Positions 9,749 to 18,693 of a DNA stretch of 64,000 nt are shown one piece after another. Source of the DNA: Hanstruepera ponticola (lineage in GTDB: Bacteria > Bacteroidota > Bacteroidia > Flavobacteriales > Flavobacteriaceae); contig NZ_JABANC010000002.1 in the NCBI RefSeq assembly GCF_012931685.1, forward strand, positions 1 to 64,000, given 5' to 3'. Under the pieces are notes generated by a model. The model was not told the DNA's origin, made no database searches, and saw only the letters and a list, made by a program, of their open reading frames with translations. Positions within the stretch are counted from its first letter, which is position 1, and each line of letters begins with the position of its first letter. The position numbers were made by a program, and so were the translations under genes.

Positions 9749-10444
9749 ATGACATTAAACTGTGTAGTAGTTGACGACTCAGCGATACAACGTCTCTCAA
9801 TTGTAAAGTTAATTGAAAATCATCCTTCACTTAATTTAATAGCTGAGTACAATAGTGCGTTGGAGACTAAAAACGGACTCAATACCCACAAAGTAGATTT
9901 AATCTTCTTGGATATTGAAATGCCTGTTTTAAATGGTTTCGAATTGCTTGACGTCCTTAACAACAAACCCCAAATTATTTTTGTGACAGGTAAAACCGAA
10001 TATGCCTTTAAAGCATTTAATTATGATGCTACTGACTATTTGCATAAACCTATCACAAGAGAACGTTTTAATACAGCTGTAGATAAAGCTGTAGAACAAC
10101 ACAAGCTTAAACTAGACTTCAACGAAACAGAAGGCGAACACATTTTTGTGAAGAGTAACCTGAAAAAGCGAAAAGTTTACATTAAAGACATCAAGTGGAT
10201 TGAAGCCCTTGGTGATTATGTAAAACTTGTTACTGAAGAAACTAGCTTAGTGGTTCTTTCAACCATGAAAGCTTTTGAACACGAACTGCCAGAAGGTAAG
10301 TTTTTGAGAATTCACAAATCTTATATTGTGAATTTAGACAAAGTAGATAGATTTAATAGTAAGAATGTTGAAGTTGGAACTTACGAAATTCCTTTGAGTA
10401 GGAATAAGAAAACCCAACTTGTTGACGCTTTAAATAATATTTAA
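9749..10444 (+). CDS. LytTR-family response regulator
   Basis: A 231-aa two-component response regulator. Residues 1-120 are a receiver domain with the acidic pair in VVVDDSAIQ, the phospho-acceptor D55 in VDLIFLDIEMP, the T/S position in IIFVTGKTEYAFKAF and the lysine in YLHKPI. Residues about 130-225 are a LytTR DNA-binding domain (FVKSNLKKRKVYIKDIKWIEA, KFLRIHKSYIVNLDKVD). I chose the ATG at 9749 because the upstream in-frame extension overlaps the promoter and lacks family character. No cognate sensor kinase is adjacent; LytTR regulators in this phylum usually pair with LytS/AlgZ-like kinases. Its stop codon overlaps the convergent priA stop by 3 nt. Confidence 0.92.
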   Translation: MTLNCVVVDDSAIQRLSIVKLIENHPSLNLIAEYNSALETKNGLNTHKVDLIFLDIEMPVLNGFELLDVLNNKPQIIFVTGKTEYAFKAFNYDATDYLHKPITRERFNTAVDKAVEQHKLKLDFNETEGEHIFVKSNLKKRKVYIKDIKWIEALGDYVKLVTEETSLVVLSTMKAFEHELPEGKFLRIHKSYIVNLDKVDRFNSKNVEVGTYEIPLSRNKKTQLVDALNNI

Positions 10445-12894
10445 TAGTTATCGACATTTAAAACTACTCTTATAGCCCTAAAATCTTTTACACTTGAGAA
10501 GCTGTTATTAATTTTAATAATAGCTTCTTTTGTTTTTGGTAATGATTGGGTTTTAGGTATTTTAACTAAAATATTTTTGTGATACTGATTTCGTATTCTT
10601 GAAATAGGTGGAAATTCAGGACCTAAAACACCTTGCTTAAAAACATTGCGAAGTGATTTCGCAAACCAATCGGCTCCTGTATTGACCTTGTTATAATCCC
10701 GATGCTTTAATGTGATTTTAATTAACCTGTATATAGGTAGATATTTAAAATTATGCCTATCATCCATTTGTTCATGATACATCTCCAAATAATTATTTGT
10801 AGAGACCTGCTGTAATATTTTATGGAAGGGATTATAGGTTTGTATTAAAACTTTTCCGCGTTCTTTGGTTCTTCCGGCTCTACCTGAAACTTGCAATAAT
10901 AATTGGAAACTCCGCTCGTGAGCTCTAAAATCAGGGAAATTCAGCATATTATCGGCATTCATAACGCCAACAAGCTTAACATTCCTAAAATCAAGGCCTT
11001 TAGTAAGCATTTGCGTACCAACTAAAATATCAACTTCTCCATGCTGAAAGGCATCAATTATCTTTTCGTAACCATATTTACCACGTGTTGTATCTAAATC
11101 CATTCTAGCCACTTTATAATCTGGAAATAAATCGCTCACCTCCTTCTCTACTTGCTGGGTGCCAAAACCTTTAGTATCCAAATTTGATGTTTCGCAAGCT
11201 TCACAAGATTTCATCATGATGGTGTTAAAGCCACAATAATGACAACGTAATTGATCTCTGTATTGATGATAAGTTAAACTAACATCACAGTTAGGGCATT
11301 GTGGTGAATGTCCACAAGTTTGGCACTCAACAATTGGTGAGAACCCTCGTCTGTTTTGAAACAGAATAATTTGAAAACCATTTTTCAATGTATCGGTCAT
11401 TTCAGCAATCAATCTATCACTGAAATGCCCTTTCATACGCTTTCGTTTGTGCTTGTCTTTTAAATCAACTAGCTCAATATCTGGCATCAAAACATCATTA
11501 TATCGCGTATTTAATTCAACCATGCCATATTTCCCTTGCTGCACATTATAATAACTCTCTAAACTAGGTGTAGCAGACCCTAAAAGGGTTTTGATTTTAA
11601 AAATGTTCGCCAATACAATAGCAGTATCTCTTGCATGATAACGTGGCGCAGGATCAAATTGCTTATAAGACTGCTCATGCTCTTCATCAACAATTACCAA
11701 ACCTAAATCTTGAAATGGTAATAACACCGCCGAACGTGCTCCTATAATAACTTGTGCTTTAGTAGAATTTTGCAAAACCTGTTTCCAGACCTCAACGCGC
11801 TCGTTACTGGAATATTTAGAATGATAAACAGCTACCTTTTCTCCAAAATAATCCTGTAAGCGTTGCACTAATTGTGTAGTCAAAGCTATTTCTGGTAATA
11901 AATATAAGGCCTGCTTATTTTTGTTTAAAACACTTTGAATGAGTTTGATATATATTTCTGTTTTCCCTGAAGACGTAACACCATGAAGTAGCACAACATC
12001 TTGATTATCAAATTTTTGAACAATATCATTTAAAGTATTATTTTGATCTTCACTTAACTTTAAGTTAGGAGTTTCGCTATCATCATCATATTCAATTCTA
12101 TCGGTTTGGATAAAATGTTCCTCTAAAATATGTTTATCTATCAAAGATTTTATAATGGCACTTGATGCATCACTTTCTTCAATTAATTCTGAAACTTTTA
12201 TTGGTGATTTAGATTTTGCCGAAATAGAAAAAAGTGTCATGATTACTTGACGTTGTTTTGGCGCTCGACTTAAAGATTCTAATAACTCATTTAATTTTTG
12301 ATCAGCTGCGTATCGCTTGTCCAACCGAACGTATCTTACCAATTTGGGTTTATACTTAGCATAAACCTCTTCTTTCACTAAAATAACCTCTTTTTCTAAA
12401 AGGCGCTTTATTACTGGTAACGCATTTTTTTTATCAATAATACTTGTAATATCCTGTATGGTTAGTGATGATTGATGATGTAGGGCTTCGTAAACCATAA
12501 ATTCATCATCCTCTAATTCAGAATCGTTAATGGTTAGTGAAGTATTTCTGTAAATAATTGTTTCGCTTTCAAGAATAAAAGCATTGGGCAATGCAGCACG
12601 CATAACGTCACCCAAAGTGCACATGTAGTAGCTAGCAAGCCATTTCCAAAGATCAAATTGTTTTTCAGTTATCAGAGGTTTATCATCTAAAATCTGATGA
12701 ATCTCTTTAGCTTCATATAATACAGGTGGCCTGCTATGAATTTCATGAACAAGAGCCGTATAAATTTTGGATTTACCAAAGGGCACAGATACACGCATAC
12801 CAGGTTTTAAAAAATCGGCTTCTGCTATAGTAATACTATACGTAAAGAAGTTTGGTAACGGAATAGGCAGTATAACATCAATAAAATTTAACAT
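10441..12894 (-). CDS. priA: Primosomal protein N' (replication restart helicase)
   Basis: PriA, 817 aa, recognises stalled or collapsed forks and reloads the replisome. It has the N-terminal 3'-DNA-binding domain (FFTYSITIAEADFLKPGMRV), Walker A GVTSSGKTE, Walker B DEEH, and the zinc-binding cysteine cluster between the helicase lobes (CQTCG, CPNC, CHYCG, CEAC). Helicase motif VI is VSGRAGR. It is the distal gene of the nadC-YihY-DUF2147-priA set (gap of 6 nt to the gene above). The length is slightly above E. coli PriA (732 aa), as is usual in Bacteroidota. Confidence 0.96.
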   Translation of the reverse strand: MLNFIDVILPIPLPNFFTYSITIAEADFLKPGMRVSVPFGKSKIYTALVHEIHSRPPVLYEAKEIHQILDDKPLITEKQFDLWKWLASYYMCTLGDVMRAALPNAFILESETIIYRNTSLTINDSELEDDEFMVYEALHHQSSLTIQDITSIIDKKNALPVIKRLLEKEVILVKEEVYAKYKPKLVRYVRLDKRYAADQKLNELLESLSRAPKQRQVIMTLFSISAKSKSPIKVSELIEESDASSAIIKSLIDKHILEEHFIQTDRIEYDDDSETPNLKLSEDQNNTLNDIVQKFDNQDVVLLHGVTSSGKTEIYIKLIQSVLNKNKQALYLLPEIALTTQLVQRLQDYFGEKVAVYHSKYSSNERVEVWKQVLQNSTKAQVIIGARSAVLLPFQDLGLVIVDEEHEQSYKQFDPAPRYHARDTAIVLANIFKIKTLLGSATPSLESYYNVQQGKYGMVELNTRYNDVLMPDIELVDLKDKHKRKRMKGHFSDRLIAEMTDTLKNGFQIILFQNRRGFSPIVECQTCGHSPQCPNCDVSLTYHQYRDQLRCHYCGFNTIMMKSCEACETSNLDTKGFGTQQVEKEVSDLFPDYKVARMDLDTTRGKYGYEKIIDAFQHGEVDILVGTQMLTKGLDFRNVKLVGVMNADNMLNFPDFRAHERSFQLLLQVSGRAGRTKERGKVLIQTYNPFHKILQQVSTNNYLEMYHEQMDDRHNFKYLPIYRLIKITLKHRDYNKVNTGADWFAKSLRNVFKQGVLGPEFPPISRIRNQYHKNILVKIPKTQSLPKTKEAIIKINNSFSSVKDFRAIRVVLNVDNY

Positions 12895-12900
12895 AAGTCT

Positions 12901-13323
12901 CTAATCCTCTATTCGTTCCCAATATTGTGTTTTGTATAAAAAGGATATATAACCTCGAACTTCAAGAATGTCTGGGTTATCATCATTTAATGCTATGCGA
13001 CAGGTATAATTTTTTCCGCTTTCAGGGTCAAAAATAGTTCCGTCTTTATAATACTTCCCGTCTTTTGTCAAGGCCTTGATAATAACCAAACCCACAACAG
13101 GTTGATTATAGTCATCGCCTTGACATTTTTTACACAACGCATTTTTATCAGATTCACTGTAAATGTCAATTATTTTACCATATACCTTTCCATTTTCCTT
13201 ATAAACTTCAACAATAGATTTTGGCTCATGGGTCTGATCATCAATCGTTCGCCATTTCCCAAATATGTCTTGTGAATTGACTTTAATGCTGAATAATAAA
13301 AAGAACACGAAATACCTACCCAT
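12901..13323 (-). CDS. DUF2147 secreted protein
   Basis: A 140-aa protein with a short N-terminal signal peptide (MGRYFVFFLLFSIKVNSQ) followed by a DUF2147 domain: DIFGKWRTIDD, KENGKVYGKIIDIY, GTIFDPESGKNYTC and EVRGYISFLYKTQYWER. DUF2147 proteins are small beta-barrel lipocalin-like exported proteins of unknown function. The start overlaps the end of the YihY gene by 8 nt, indicating translational coupling in an operon with nadC and priA. Confidence 0.88.
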   Translation of the reverse strand: MGRYFVFFLLFSIKVNSQDIFGKWRTIDDQTHEPKSIVEVYKENGKVYGKIIDIYSESDKNALCKKCQGDDYNQPVVGLVIIKALTKDGKYYKDGTIFDPESGKNYTCRIALNDDNPDILEVRGYISFLYKTQYWERIED

Positions 13324-14266
13324 AAATACCTGAATTTAATTTGCGCAAACGGTTTAAGGAGGCATTCAACTCATAACCTAATAACAAAATGTTGGAGTTT
13401 AACCATAAATAGAAAAGCAATATTAACAAAGCACCAATAGAGCCATATAATTCATTGTATTTTGAAAAATTTTCAATGTAAATTCCAAATAAATAAGAAT
13501 TGAGTATTATTAAAAATGTAGTAAACAAAGCACCTATTGAAAAGAATTTTGATTGTTTACCTTCCTTTGTTCCAAAATAGTATAAAGTTGCTGTCGCTAC
13601 ATAGACCATTATCACAAAAAACACGTATTTAGCAGCAATAATCCAACCAATTGTAGCTTCTTCATCCACAATACCATGCGTTTCTAAATTGCCCATAATA
13701 TATATTTGAAAATACCCAAATACGGCCACAGTGAGTAATAACAAAAAAGCCAATATAAGAGCCACACCTAAAGCATATAAATATTGTTTTAAAATATTTC
13801 TTGTCAACTGCTCATGATAAGAACTTTCAAAACCAGAAAACACAGCACTAATACCATTAGCCATTAATATGAGAGAAATAAAGAACACTGAAGATATCAA
13901 ACCTCCTCGTTCCGTTTTATCAATATTCTCAAAAATATTTGTTGCAAAAAAATCTGATGTGCTTGGCGGTAAAAAAGAATCTAGAAATTTCAAAAATTCA
14001 ATTTTGAAATCGTCAATAGGAATGAATGGAATAATGATAAGAATAAACAGTAAAAAAGGAAACAACGCTGTAAAAAAACTAAAGGCAATAGCACTAGCTC
14101 GCGTTGTTAAAGCACCTCTTACAACACCTATTGTATAAAGCTCCAGTAAATCGTATAAGGATAAGCCTTCTAAAGCAGGCAATTTAATTTGTTTAAAAAG
14201 TCTGATTAGCAGGTTGATTATTGGAATTTTATCTAATTTATCCTCAATAGGTTTCGTCATTATCAC
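13316..14266 (-). CDS. YihY/BrkB-family inner membrane protein
   Basis: The 316-aa integral membrane protein has about six hydrophobic segments and the family hallmarks RASAIAFSFFTALFPFLLF and the C-terminal YGSIGALLILLFYLWLNSNILLLGYELNA. YihY/BrkB proteins were once called ribonuclease BN in error; their function is unsettled. It overlaps nadC by 4 nt (ATGA) and the downstream DUF2147 gene by 8 nt, so the three are coexpressed. Confidence 0.93.
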   Translation of the reverse strand: MIMTKPIEDKLDKIPIINLLIRLFKQIKLPALEGLSLYDLLELYTIGVVRGALTTRASAIAFSFFTALFPFLLFILIIIPFIPIDDFKIEFLKFLDSFLPPSTSDFFATNIFENIDKTERGGLISSVFFISLILMANGISAVFSGFESSYHEQLTRNILKQYLYALGVALILAFLLLLTVAVFGYFQIYIMGNLETHGIVDEEATIGWIIAAKYVFFVIMVYVATATLYYFGTKEGKQSKFFSIGALFTTFLIILNSYLFGIYIENFSKYNELYGSIGALLILLFYLWLNSNILLLGYELNASLNRLRKLNSGIYG

Positions 14267-15120
14267 ACTGCTTTTAAGCTCAAATCCATATTATAAACAG
14301 AATGCGTCAAGGCTCCTGAAGAAATATAATTAACACCACATTCAGCATATTTTCTAATCGTTTTTTCTGTAATTCCACCTGAACTTTCAGTAAGACACTG
14401 ATTACCAATCATAGCAACTGCTTTTTTGGTGTCCTCATAATTAAAATTATCAATGAGAATTCTATAAATCCCTTCAGATTCAAGTATCTCTTGGATTTCA
14501 CTCAAGTTTCTGGCCTCGACTATAATCTTTAAATCTTTTTGATTATCCTTTAAATATTGTTTGGTCTTATCAATGGCTTTAGTAATACCTCCAGCAAAAT
14601 CAATATGATTATCCTTTAGCATTATCATATCATAAAGTGCGAATCTATGATTCTGGCCTCCTCCAATTTTTACAGCCCATTTTTCTAATGCACGAATACC
14701 TGGAGTTGTTTTTCTAGTATCTAATATTTTGGTTCCTGTACCTTCTAGCAAGTCAACAAACTGTTTGGTTTTTGTCGCAATAGCGCTCATTCGTTGCATA
14801 GCATTTAAAACCAACCGTTCAGCTTTTAGAATTGATTGTGACGAACCTGATACATAAAATACAATATCGCCATACTTTACCGTGGAACCATCATTAATTA
14901 TAGTTTCAACCTGTAAATTACTATCAATATACTCAAACACCATTTTTGCAAATTCAACACCAGCAATGACACCTTTGTCTTTAACCAACAATTTTGCTTT
15001 TCCTTGAGCAGTATGAGGAATACAAGCTAACGAACTGTGGTCACCATCACCAACATCTTCACGTATAGCATTGGATATGATACCAGCTATTTCTTTATCA
15101 AATTGCTCCTTACTAATCAT
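14263..15120 (-). CDS. nadC: Nicotinate-nucleotide pyrophosphorylase (carboxylating)
   Basis: NadC (quinolinate phosphoribosyltransferase), 285 aa, makes nicotinate mononucleotide from quinolinate and PRPP in de novo NAD synthesis. Family motifs are EDVGDGDHSS, ERLVLNAMQRMSAIATKT, ILDTRKTTPGIRALEKWAV, HRFALYDMIMLKDNHI, IIVEARNLSEI and the C-terminal ESSGGITEKTIRKYA. It is the first gene of a tightly packed operon with YihY, DUF2147 and priA. No other NAD genes are nearby. Confidence 0.96.
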   Translation of the reverse strand: MISKEQFDKEIAGIISNAIREDVGDGDHSSLACIPHTAQGKAKLLVKDKGVIAGVEFAKMVFEYIDSNLQVETIINDGSTVKYGDIVFYVSGSSQSILKAERLVLNAMQRMSAIATKTKQFVDLLEGTGTKILDTRKTTPGIRALEKWAVKIGGGQNHRFALYDMIMLKDNHIDFAGGITKAIDKTKQYLKDNQKDLKIIVEARNLSEIQEILESEGIYRILIDNFNYEDTKKAVAMIGNQCLTESSGGITEKTIRKYAECGVNYISSGALTHSVYNMDLSLKAV

Positions 15121-15303
15121 AATAAATTGTTTACAGCTAAAATAGTAATTGCTTTTTGATTTTTTAAGTCATTTACCACAAGATTATATGCTATTAATAA
15201 TAAATAATGCTCTCACATCATCAGTATAGTTAGAATGAATAGCAATATTCAGTAATCATCTTTTATTGTATTTAAAAATAATTTGAAAAGTTTAAATTTG
15301 TGT

Positions 15304-15777
15304 ATGACTATTAAACTTTTAGCCATAGGCAAAACCGACAACAAACAGCTTCAGACATTAATAGCTGATTATCAAAAACGATTACGCCATTATATAAAAT
15401 TTGATTTCGAAATTATTCCAGATTTAAAAAAAGCCAAAAATCTTTCTGCAATACAGCAAAAACAAAAAGAAGGCGAATTGATTTTATCGCGAATCAATCC
15501 AACTGACATACTCATTCTGTTAGATGAAAATGGCAAACAAATGGATTCAGTTGTTTTTTCACAATACCTTCAAAAACATATGAATTCTGGAATTAAGCAG
15601 CTTATTTTTGTAATTGGTGGACCGTACGGGTTTTCTGAAGAAGTATATAATAAAGCGCAAGGCAAGTTGTCATTATCCAAAATGACATTCTCACACCAAA
15701 TGATACGTCTGTTTATTGTGGAACAGCTCTACAGAGCCTTCACAATATTAAAAAATGAACCCTATCATCACAGATAG
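15304..15777 (+). CDS. rlmH: 23S rRNA (pseudouridine1915-N3)-methyltransferase
   Basis: RlmH, 157 aa from the ATG at 15304, is a SPOUT methyltransferase acting on pseudouridine 1915 of 23S rRNA in assembled 70S ribosomes. It starts MTIKLLAIGKT and carries the SAM-binding knot (LIFVIGGPYGFSE) and C-terminal LSKMTFSHQMIRLFIVEQLYRAFTIL...YHH. A longer frame from 15283 adds seven atypical residues. A TAAATTTG element at 15293-15300 ends only 3 nt before the ATG, so the mRNA may be nearly leaderless. Confidence 0.95.
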   Translation: MTIKLLAIGKTDNKQLQTLIADYQKRLRHYIKFDFEIIPDLKKAKNLSAIQQKQKEGELILSRINPTDILILLDENGKQMDSVVFSQYLQKHMNSGIKQLIFVIGGPYGFSEEVYNKAQGKLSLSKMTFSHQMIRLFIVEQLYRAFTILKNEPYHHR

Positions 15778-15788
15778 GTAAAGACTAA

Positions 15789-15929
15789 TTATCCTAAATT
15801 AGCCATGGCTGATACATCAATTCCTACCCTACTAAAAAAACCAATAAAGAATATTATTAATTTAATCATAGCAAATGTAGCTAACGCTAGCATTAAGATT
15901 GTTGACATATTTACAACACGATTTCTCAT
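15789..15929 (-). CDS. Small membrane protein, 46 aa
   Basis: An open frame of 46 codons reading MRNRVVNMSTILMLALATFA then a hydrophobic stretch, ending FFSRVGIDVSAMANLG. It has a basic N-terminus, one long transmembrane segment (about residues 8-32) and a short polar tail: the layout of a genuine small membrane protein, not random AT-rich sequence. It sits between convergent rlmH and the terminator of the hibernation-factor gene. No family recognised. Confidence 0.45.
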   Translation of the reverse strand: MRNRVVNMSTILMLALATFAMIKLIIFFIGFFSRVGIDVSAMANLG

Positions 15930-16003
15930 AATTATTTGATGGTTGGTTAAACTTAAAAAGTTTGGCTTGAGAACCGTAATTGACTGATGATGTGCTTAAT
16001 GTA

Positions 16004-16052
16004 TAAAAAAACTATCAATAAATTAACTTTTTGTTAACAATTATTGATAGTT
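16004..16052 (-). terminator. Terminator of the hibernation-factor gene
   Basis: A long inverted repeat (16010-16027 against 16033-16052, loop TTTTT, arms AACTATCAATAA / TTATTGATAGTT plus inner TTAAC / GTTAA) is followed on the minus strand by a run of seven U. It lies 48 nt past the stop codon of the gene at 16100-16399. Confidence 0.8.
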
Positions 16053-16099
16053 CTTTATAATTACGTATGAATTTTCACATCAAAATTTTTCAAAGTGTA

Positions 16100-16399
16100 T
16101 TAATGTGAAGAAAATTGGTGTTTTCGTTTTTTAAGCTGTTTCTCTAGGTCTTTGATGGTTTCTTTTACAGCACTCTCATAGTTTTCTTCATTTGAAGTAG
16201 CAAATATTCTTGGACCTGGCAAACTCAATTCCATCTTACAAATCTTACCTTTTCCTTTAGGATCATTGATAACTTCAAAATGAACTTGAGCACTAATAAC
16301 CCAGTCATACTTTTTTCCTAATTTTTCTAATTTATCTGTCACGTAGGCATTCATCGCCTCACTAGTTAACATATTAACGTATTGAATATTGATTGTCAT
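16100..16399 (-). CDS. hpf: Short ribosome hibernation promoting factor (HPF/RaiA family)
   Basis: A 99-aa protein of the sigma-54 modulation / S30AE family, which binds the decoding centre of idle ribosomes. Features are the start MTINIQYVNMLTSEAMNAYV, the KLEKLGKKYDWV segment, the ELSLPGPRIFATSNEENYESAV core and a basic end (LEKQLKKRKHQF). It is the short form without the dimerising C-terminal domain, so 100S formation would need another factor. Confidence 0.9.
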   Translation of the reverse strand: MTINIQYVNMLTSEAMNAYVTDKLEKLGKKYDWVISAQVHFEVINDPKGKGKICKMELSLPGPRIFATSNEENYESAVKETIKDLEKQLKKRKHQFSSH

Positions 16400-16465
16400 A
16401 GTTTATTATTTTTACAAATTAAAATTACTGCAGATTCCTTTAATCTCTAATGACTTTTGTCATAT

Positions 16466-17011
16466 TTATTTAATCATTTTTAACACAGTCAATGCGTTTT
16501 GAAACATTATTTTCTGGCCCAACTCATTTGGGTGCAACCCATCTTCTAAAAAATGTTCTTTTTCCATGTTTTTAGAAAAATCAATACAAATTTTATCCTG
16601 ATTTATACAGTATTGTAATAGGGCTTTCCTAAAACTATTGATTGATTCTGAATAGTTTTCTTGTGCAGTATTCAATTCTTCTAAATTGTATGACAGCGTA
16701 GGCAAACCTATTACAGGAACAACCTCATGATATTTCGCTTGACTTGTAATAGCTTGTAAATTAGAAATAATATACGCTTTTTTAAGACCATACCATAAAT
16801 CATTAGTTCCTCCCAGTATAATGAGATGACTTGGTTTATGCTTGAAGATTAACTGTTCGCATCGTGCCAACATACCATTTGTAGTGTCACCACAAATTCC
16901 AGCATTTATGGTTTCAGCATTTAATTCTTTTCTCAACAAGTTTACCCAACCCTTTTTCTGGTCAATTCCATAGGTTTCAGTCAGGCTATCTCCTAAACAA
17001 ACAATCTTCAT
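16466..17011 (-). CDS. SGNH/GDSL-family esterase or lipase
   Basis: A 181-aa SGNH hydrolase with all family blocks: block I GDSLTE (catalytic Ser near residue 8), block II ICGDTTNGM, block III GGTNDLWYG and block V DGLHPNELG (catalytic Asp and His). No signal peptide, so cytoplasmic, like TesA-type acyl esterases without export. Its ATG directly follows the stop codon of the acyl-CoA ligase gene, so the two are translationally coupled. This suggests thioester or ester hydrolysis in lipid metabolism (inference). Confidence 0.9.
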   Translation of the reverse strand: MKIVCLGDSLTETYGIDQKKGWVNLLRKELNAETINAGICGDTTNGMLARCEQLIFKHKPSHLIILGGTNDLWYGLKKAYIISNLQAITSQAKYHEVVPVIGLPTLSYNLEELNTAQENYSESINSFRKALLQYCINQDKICIDFSKNMEKEHFLEDGLHPNELGQKIMFQNALTVLKMIK

Positions 17012-18652
17012 TTATTCAAAAATTACGCTTTCAGAACTTTCAAACCATTGTTTATAAAATTCCTGATGGATTTTTTCAATAGCATTGCGCTTTACTTTTA
17101 GACTTGGTGTAGTTAATCCGTTGTCCACATTCCAGTCTTCTTTCATAACAATTACTTTCTCTATTTTTTCATGCTTTTCAAGTGTTGGATTCATTGATTC
17201 AACAGTTTCAACAAGACTAGCTATTAATTGCTCATGGGATTTTAGTTTACCTAGTTCAGACAAAGTTACCAATGCTATAGGTTGAGGAATTCCGGTTCCA
17301 ACAATACAAATTTGCTCAATATCTGTATTAGCAGACATTAAAAGCTCCATATGTGAAGGCGAAATATACTTTCCTTTGTCTGTTTTAAATTGATCTTTTA
17401 CTCGGCCAGTAATAGTTAAAAAGCCATCGTGATCAAACTCACCAATATCACCAGTTTTTAAATAACCTTCTTCATCAAAAATTTCGGCAGTAGCTTCTGG
17501 TGATTTATAATAACCAATCATTAAGCAATTATTTTTTATGCAAATCTCTCCTTCAGCCGATAATTTTGCTTTCGCTCCTATTAAAGTTTTGCCAACTGTG
17601 CCAATTTTACTTTCACCAGGAACATTAAAATGTGATACACAACAATCTTCAGTCATACCATAACCTTGATGAATGGTAATTCCCAGTTTTTTATACCACT
17701 TAACCAAACTTGATGCAATAGGTGCGGCAGCTGATACAATGAATATAGCTTCATTTAATCCCAATTTCTTTTTAAGCTTTTTCTTAACAATAGAATTTAA
17801 AATAGGAATACTTAACAACATACTTAATTTCTTTTGAGGCATGGAATCCAATATTTTTTCCCTGAATTTTGTCCATATTCTGGGTACTGCAAAAAATACA
17901 TGTGGTTGGGTATCTTCTAGATCTTTAGCATAGGTATCCATTGTATCAAAAAAAGAAATTGATGCTCCTAAAGTCAATCCTGCATTGCAAAGTGCTCTTT
18001 CTGCAACATGCGCCAATGGTAAGTATGAAAACAGTCGCACATGTTGCGGAAGTTTCATGACTTTTTTGAAAGTGTTTGAGCTCACGGCAAAATTATTGAC
18101 TGTGTGCATAACCCCTTTAGGGTTTCCTGTTGTGCCAGACGTATAAATAATGGTATGTAGATCATCACGCTTTGGAATATTTACATCCTGAAGTGGTTGA
18201 TGAGCTTCTAGTAACTTCTCCCAGTTATTTCGATCATGCCCACCATATAATCCTACTGAAATAATAGGCATATTAGGAATACCAGATTTTTGGGAGTTAA
18301 AGTCGTCTAGTTTACCAACAATAATGGCTTTTGATTCGCTGTGTTCTAAAATTTGTTGGATGGATTTATCATTTAAAGTAGGATAAATAGGTATTGATAC
18401 AAAACCTGCCATCATAATGGCTATATCAGCAATGACCCAATGCGAACAATTTTTGGATAGTAATGCTACATGACTTTTTTCAGGTAAACCAAAAGCAAGT
18501 AATGCAGAAGCAATCTTTCTGGCTTCAATACCTGCTTCGGCATAAGTATGGGTTTTTATTGTGCCATTAAGTGGTTGTTTAAGAAAAATATTTTGAGGCG
18601 CTTTTGCTTCCCAGTATAGAAAAGCTTCAATTGGTGATTGAAAGTCAGGCAT
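17012..18652 (-). CDS. Long-chain acyl-CoA synthetase (AMP-forming)
   Basis: A 546-aa member of the ANL superfamily. Motifs are the P-loop TIIYTSGTTGNPKGVMHT, the HVRLFSYLPLAHVAERA segment typical of FadD15-like enzymes, GYGMTEDCCVSHFN, LKTGDIGEFDHDGFLTITGR and the K of the C-terminal domain (DQFKTDKGKYISPSHME). It activates fatty acids to acyl-CoA through an acyl-adenylate. It is somewhat shorter than the approximately 600-aa FadD15 family. Neighbours are an AtoE-like short-chain fatty acid transporter upstream and a GDSL esterase downstream, a coherent fatty-acid uptake and activation set. Confidence 0.92.
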   Translation of the reverse strand: MPDFQSPIEAFLYWEAKAPQNIFLKQPLNGTIKTHTYAEAGIEARKIASALLAFGLPEKSHVALLSKNCSHWVIADIAIMMAGFVSIPIYPTLNDKSIQQILEHSESKAIIVGKLDDFNSQKSGIPNMPIISVGLYGGHDRNNWEKLLEAHQPLQDVNIPKRDDLHTIIYTSGTTGNPKGVMHTVNNFAVSSNTFKKVMKLPQHVRLFSYLPLAHVAERALCNAGLTLGASISFFDTMDTYAKDLEDTQPHVFFAVPRIWTKFREKILDSMPQKKLSMLLSIPILNSIVKKKLKKKLGLNEAIFIVSAAAPIASSLVKWYKKLGITIHQGYGMTEDCCVSHFNVPGESKIGTVGKTLIGAKAKLSAEGEICIKNNCLMIGYYKSPEATAEIFDEEGYLKTGDIGEFDHDGFLTITGRVKDQFKTDKGKYISPSHMELLMSANTDIEQICIVGTGIPQPIALVTLSELGKLKSHEQLIASLVETVESMNPTLEKHEKIEKVIVMKEDWNVDNGLTTPSLKVKRNAIEKIHQEFYKQWFESSESVIFE

Positions 18653-18693
18653 AATGTAGTTGGTTGATTCCCATAAAGATATACAATTATTTA

